Source: Pithys albifrons albifrons
Lineage: Eukaryota; Chordata; Aves; Passeriformes; Thamnophilidae
Assembly: GCF_047495875.1 (NCBI RefSeq)
Contig: NC_092463.1
Span: 6,776,622-6,840,621 of the forward strand
Reading direction: 5' to 3'
DNA: 64,000 nucleotides
In this document: positions 60,101 through 64,000 of the stretch, one piece after another
Layout of the letters: every line of letters begins with the position of its first letter
Position numbering within the stretch: the stretch's first letter is position 1
Notes under the pieces: model-generated
Told to the model about the DNA's origin: nothing
Seen by the model: the letters and a program-made list of their open reading frames with translations, nothing else
Databases searched by the model: none
Program-made: the position numbers and the translations under genes

Positions 60101-61783
60101 GTGTCTGAGGCTGTTTCCTTTAGCAGCACAGACATGGACTAAGCACCTTTCTGTAGGAATTGCCTCTTTGGTATTAGTGTTTTATCCCAAAATGATGCTT
60201 GCAGTTCTTTGAGGTGGAAAGTTACCGGTGAGGCAATGAGTTTGGGCTCAATGTTCTTTCAGAAGCTTCACAAAGAGGTATGTGGAGTAGCTTCTGGTAT
60301 CAAAAGTGCCTGAACTCCTGGAAGTGAGTGGAAAGGTATTCCCTGACTCCAGGGTGGCTGGATCTGACTGAGGCTGTAGAACAGCTCCAGGCAGTTTGGC
60401 TGTGCATGGTCTTCTAGGAAAGCACCCACAGGGTTTCTCCACATTAGAAAGAGATTCTGCACATTGCCTGACTGTGTTCTAGCCAGTTGGAGGAAAGGCA
60501 GTTTTTGAGCAGTCCATCATCATGTGTTTGTGCCTTTTCTGTCCTGTTTGCATCCCACAGGCACTGTGCTCTATTGAGATGTATTTTTACTAACAGAATC
60601 TGAAAGCCTAATAGGAGCGACTTCTCTGTCTTTATCAGCAAAAATGCATATATAATTTGATATGAAAACTACTAATCCATTAGGACTTGGACATTTCATT
60701 AGCATGGAGAGGAGCTTTCATTGCCTGCTCAAGCTCATAAACTTGTCCCCAACTGGAAGGAAGGAGCATGTAGTTTGAAATCCTGGAGCTGGGTAGTACA
60801 TGTGCTGAGCTGCCACGTCAGTCTCATTTGCCCCAGGGAATGCTTGCAGCACTAAACCTACGCTCAAAGGTCGCATGAGGAGAGACTGGTACTTGTCATG
60901 CTGCTCTGCAGCAGCAGCTTTGCCTCTGCAGGCACTGTGCTGGGAGCAGAAGGGCTGCTTGGGTAGGGATGGGCACTAAGCTACTGACCAGCTAAGCTGT
61001 CCCTAAGAGTCTCTGAGATCAAGGAAGCAGAGAAAGGAAAGGAAAACTAATTTATTGAGAGTCATGGGTGAGAATTCACCTTGGCTTCCCATCCGACAGT
61101 ATCAATTCCTGCCTTAGAGGGATGAAACAGTGAGAAACTCACTGGAGTCTTGTGTCCTTTCTTCCCACTGTCACTGTGCTGTCCCAATCATGCTCCCTTT
61201 GGCTCTGTACCACCCTCAGTAGTGCTCTACCTCCCTGTCTTCTCCTTTCCCCTTCTCCTCTCTCTGTCTCTGCATATGCCTAACTGGGCCTTCCTACTTT
61301 ACTCCTTCTCTTGTATGGTTCAACGAGATTTGTCCTCCTTCTCCCTTTTCCCAGGATTAGGAAGGGTTCTTCTGTGTTAGCTCTTCTTCATAAACTGTGG
61401 AGAGCATAGATTTGAGTCTTGAGGGAGGACACTTCTTAAAGTGCTCCTGGAGAGGACAAGAAGGTTCAAGGATGGCTCTACTCCTGGAAAGAAAAGTTAT
61501 GTCTATAGTTTTCTCTGCATCTTTTAATTCATCCAATGATAGAAAAAATCAAACAGTCTATTACTGTCGCAGACATGATATAGAACTGTCATAGGAAGAT
61601 TTAAGTGTAGAATTGTTTGAAAATGGCAAGAGCTGATCCCTGCTGGAGCTTATGCTACTATTACTCAGATGATGAAGCTGCATTTATCGGATGTCGGGGG
61701 TATTTTGATGAACATTAAGATACAAATACTGATGCTTTATTCAATCTAAAGGCTGGAATAAGAGCATTCAGAGCACTTAACAA
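57146..61783. other. Long noncoding stretch
   Basis: No repeat family recognised. From 59530 to 60000 three plus-strand frames (85-131 codons) overlap in different phases, and none has a domain. The segment 61150-61380 is C/T-rich. Confidence 0.5.
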
Positions 61784-61955
61784 CAGAATCAGAGTCATGG
61801 AGTGGTTTGGGTTTGGGGGGGATCTTAAAGATCATCTCATTCCAACTCCCACTTTCCACTAGACCAGGTTGCTCAAAGCCCCATCCAGCCTGGCCTTGAA
61901 CACTTCCAGGGATGAGGCATCCACAGGTTCTCTGAGCAACTTCTCTAGACTCTTG
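61784..61955 (-). mobile_element. CR1 LINE 3' tail, inverted
   Basis: On the plus strand: 'aacagaatcagagtcatgga', 'gtggtttgggtttggggggg', 'atcttaaagatcatctcatt', 'ccactagaccaggttgctca', 'aagccccatccagcctggcc', 'ttgaacacttccagggatga', 'ggcatccacaggttctctga'. This is the reverse complement of the CR1 type at 38736. Confidence 0.95.
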
Positions 61956-62443
61956 CATGTGAAGGACAGTCCCCTGTGTTGTCCATGCTGCTGTATTGCC
62001 ATTGGATGGAGACTGCCTTTCCTGAAATGCAATTCAGAATGATAATAGTACCTCTTCAGACCTGCCTCCCTACTTCCTAGTAGAGTACAAAGTGAGGGTT
62101 TTCTGTTGTCCCTCAACCTCTCAGTTGTTTGGTTTTTACTTTTACAACTTTATCTTATTAAAGTTTTTAACTTGTCCTGAGGAATCTGACAACAGAAATA
62201 TGTCAATGAAGTACAACTCAGTAACCTGATAAAGCAATAAATCATCCTGATCCACAAATACATGATCCATTAGGAAAAAGACCAAATCCTTGGTGTATTT
62301 CCCTGACCACTGCAGCTGTTACACAATAGCTTTTTGCAAATCCAGGGTTATGTCTCACAGCTGGCACAGCCTGGCTTAGATAAATATAAAACTTGCTGTA
62401 AGGGAATAGCTCATAAACGGGTTATGCACCGTGTTTTAATTAG

Positions 62444-62469
62444 ATTTACGTAAATGCATACAATGCATT
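62444..62469. promoter_or_regulatory. Possible bZIP site with adjoining inverted repeat
   Basis: ATTTACGTAAAT is a 12-bp perfect palindrome centred on TTACGTAA, the D-box core bound by PAR-bZIP factors and NFIL3. It overlaps AATGCAT-ACA-ATGCATT, a 7-bp stem with a 3-nt loop. TTTTAATTAGA lies just upstream. Regulatory function is inferred from motifs only. Confidence 0.3.
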
Positions 62470-63504
62470 GCAGAAATCAATAACTTGAAGAGCTTCTTTG
62501 GGCTTACTGTTTAAATCAGCAACACCAAGTCAGCTGAGTTTAACAGTATATTTACATATCCCATCCCTCCAAAAATGACACATTTAACATGACTGATAGT
62601 ATGTTTGAAATGGGCTGTGCTGCATCCTGTCCTCTTTTATCAGTCTGGCCACTTGCAGTTTAGGTACTTGCAGCCAGTACCCTCCAGTACAAAGGAAAAA
62701 GGTAGGAAGTATTTTAATTTTAGCAAGAATTGAGGCTTAAACAAAAGCTGTACTATCCAAAGTTCATCTCACCTTGACATGAGGTTATCAGTTACTGAGG
62801 TTAATGCATTTACCATGTCTGCAAGTGATAGGAATGGCAAGGAGGGAAACAAGGTCTTTGTGCTGTGGCTGGAAGTAAAAGCCTGTGAGCTATACATATC
62901 AGATTTCAGAGACAGGGTATGCTGATTCTCTGTAAAGAACTTAAGGAAGAAGTAATTGTTTATTTATTGATTTCAACTGAGAAATTGAAATGGTTAAAAA
63001 ATAATTGCTTTATTATTTAGTGATAAAGACTTTCTTGCCTCTATTCATCAGCTGAGGGGGAAAAGACAGAAAGAAAATGGTATTATCAGCTAAATCGTAA
63101 ATGGAACAAGTTCGAATGCAGTGTGAGATGGATTTAAAATACCCTGAGGTTCTGAAAGTAGCTATGCATTGCATTTTTTAGGGAAAAGAGTAGCAATTTT
63201 TCTTTTTTTATTTGTTTTTCTGTTTTGTTTCCTACCTCAGGATAGTCTTGTTGAGACTGCTGGTTTTCTGTGTATTAAAGACCCTTTCTTCCCTCAGGAA
63301 ATCTTATGTGAAATAAGGGTGAGGGTTTTAGCATAGCTTGGTATTGGGCTCACTTAGAGTCAGTGAAGAACATCTGCCATCAAGTGCTTCAAACACTCTT
63401 ACCTTAAACGAACACAAATTACATAGAAAACTATCATTTTCCAGGAATATCCTCAAGTGCAGAGTTATGCACTCAGAAGTTAATTGCCAGCTTTAAAGGG
63501 CTTG

Positions 63505-63561
63505 TGCAAAGTCCATTTTTGCAGACATATGGTCTGCAAAGTCCATTTTTGTCATATGGTC
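63505..63561. repeat. Short tandem duplication, about 28-bp unit, two copies
   Basis: Both units begin TGCAAAGTCCATTTTTG and end CATATGGTC. The second lacks three bases (the CAGA of unit one is a single T in unit two), so the duplication predates that deletion or gained an insertion. Confidence 0.92.
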
Positions 63562-64000
63562 TTTGATTGACCAAGCATCATCTAATCCTCCTGATTTCTT
63601 CAGTATCTGAATGGACACCATTCTTGTCTCCTCACTGAGAAAAGTGCAGTTTCAAGCCCTTTTACTGCAGCTATGGAGCCCCAGGATATTGTTACTCACT
63701 AACTGGGTTTATCACTGTAGGAACTTGATCATATTTTGGGCTATCTGAAGATGCTCAGATAGTTCTAATGGAGGTTTCCAAAGCATCATTATTTTTCCCT
63801 AGAAATCCAACAGATCCTTCTGTTCTTCCATCTATAAATCTGAGCTTTTCAGTTCTACACCTCTAATGTGTTTTTTTGTTCTCTTTCTTCTATTGTATCA
63901 TTCAGTCCTGTTTTATCCATTTCTCCAGTTTCCGACCCTGTCTTGTCTCTTCATTCTTTCTCCATTCTGACATTTTGCTGGGTCCTCTTTATAAACTCTA

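Larger units (their letters stand above)
61956..64000. other. Unannotated noncoding stretch to window end
   Basis: Includes a motif-rich AT segment (62430-62470) and a tandem duplication (63505-63561). No gene or interspersed repeat was recognised. Confidence 0.5.

Noticed and set aside
59533..60212. Four overlapping plus-strand frames of 85-131 codons
   Set aside because: Open in several phases at once because of local base composition, with no domain and no CR1 or gene similarity.

Overview
The window looks like noncoding DNA from a bird genome, probably a passerine. The main evidence is at least fifteen 5'-truncated CR1 (chicken repeat 1) LINE fragments. Several keep the CR1 3' end (cttttccaac, then a gattctatg-type 8-bp tail). 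There is also one solo retroviral LTR of about 520 bp with a perfect 5-bp target-site duplication; its terminal bases resemble LTRs I know from songbirds. Bacterial features such as operons, ribosome binding sites, CRISPR arrays and rRNA are absent. The passerine placement is an inference from the LTR; the avian placement is well supported by the CR1 copies.

No protein-coding gene can be supported. All long open frames are short for 64 kb of moderately AT-rich DNA, lack recognisable domains, or fall inside CR1 or simple repeats. Two places could be coding remnants or exons: a plus-strand frame bounded by a plausible acceptor and an AAAG|GTGAGC donor (13925-14216), and a minus-strand 115-codon frame with a consensus CAG|GTAAGT site inside it (11071-11418). 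Neither is identified.

Layout: 1-6 kb carries a tetranucleotide repeat, a perfect hairpin and two plus-strand CR1 copies. 6-9 kb has a minus-strand CR1 tail and a MIR-like ancient SINE. 11-14 kb has the two coding-like frames. 17-20 kb has a TA/TG satellite, a CR1 tail, a CA repeat and a decayed older CR1/L3-like piece. 23.3-23.8 kb is the solo LTR. 29.3-29.7 kb is a minus-strand CR1. 36-41 kb is dense in plus-strand CR1 fragments with several short perfect hairpins between or beside them. 44.5 kb has a second MIR-like piece and an AAT repeat. 52.3-52.9 kb is the longest CR1 and reaches into reverse transcriptase. 55.8-57.1 kb holds three more plus-strand CR1 pieces and 61.8 kb one on the minus strand. 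The rest is unannotated intergenic or intronic sequence.

Nothing here amounts to a new biological system. The most useful leads are the precisely bounded solo LTR, the cluster of perfect short hairpins, the possible exon near 14 kb, and two motif-rich stretches that could be conserved enhancers.
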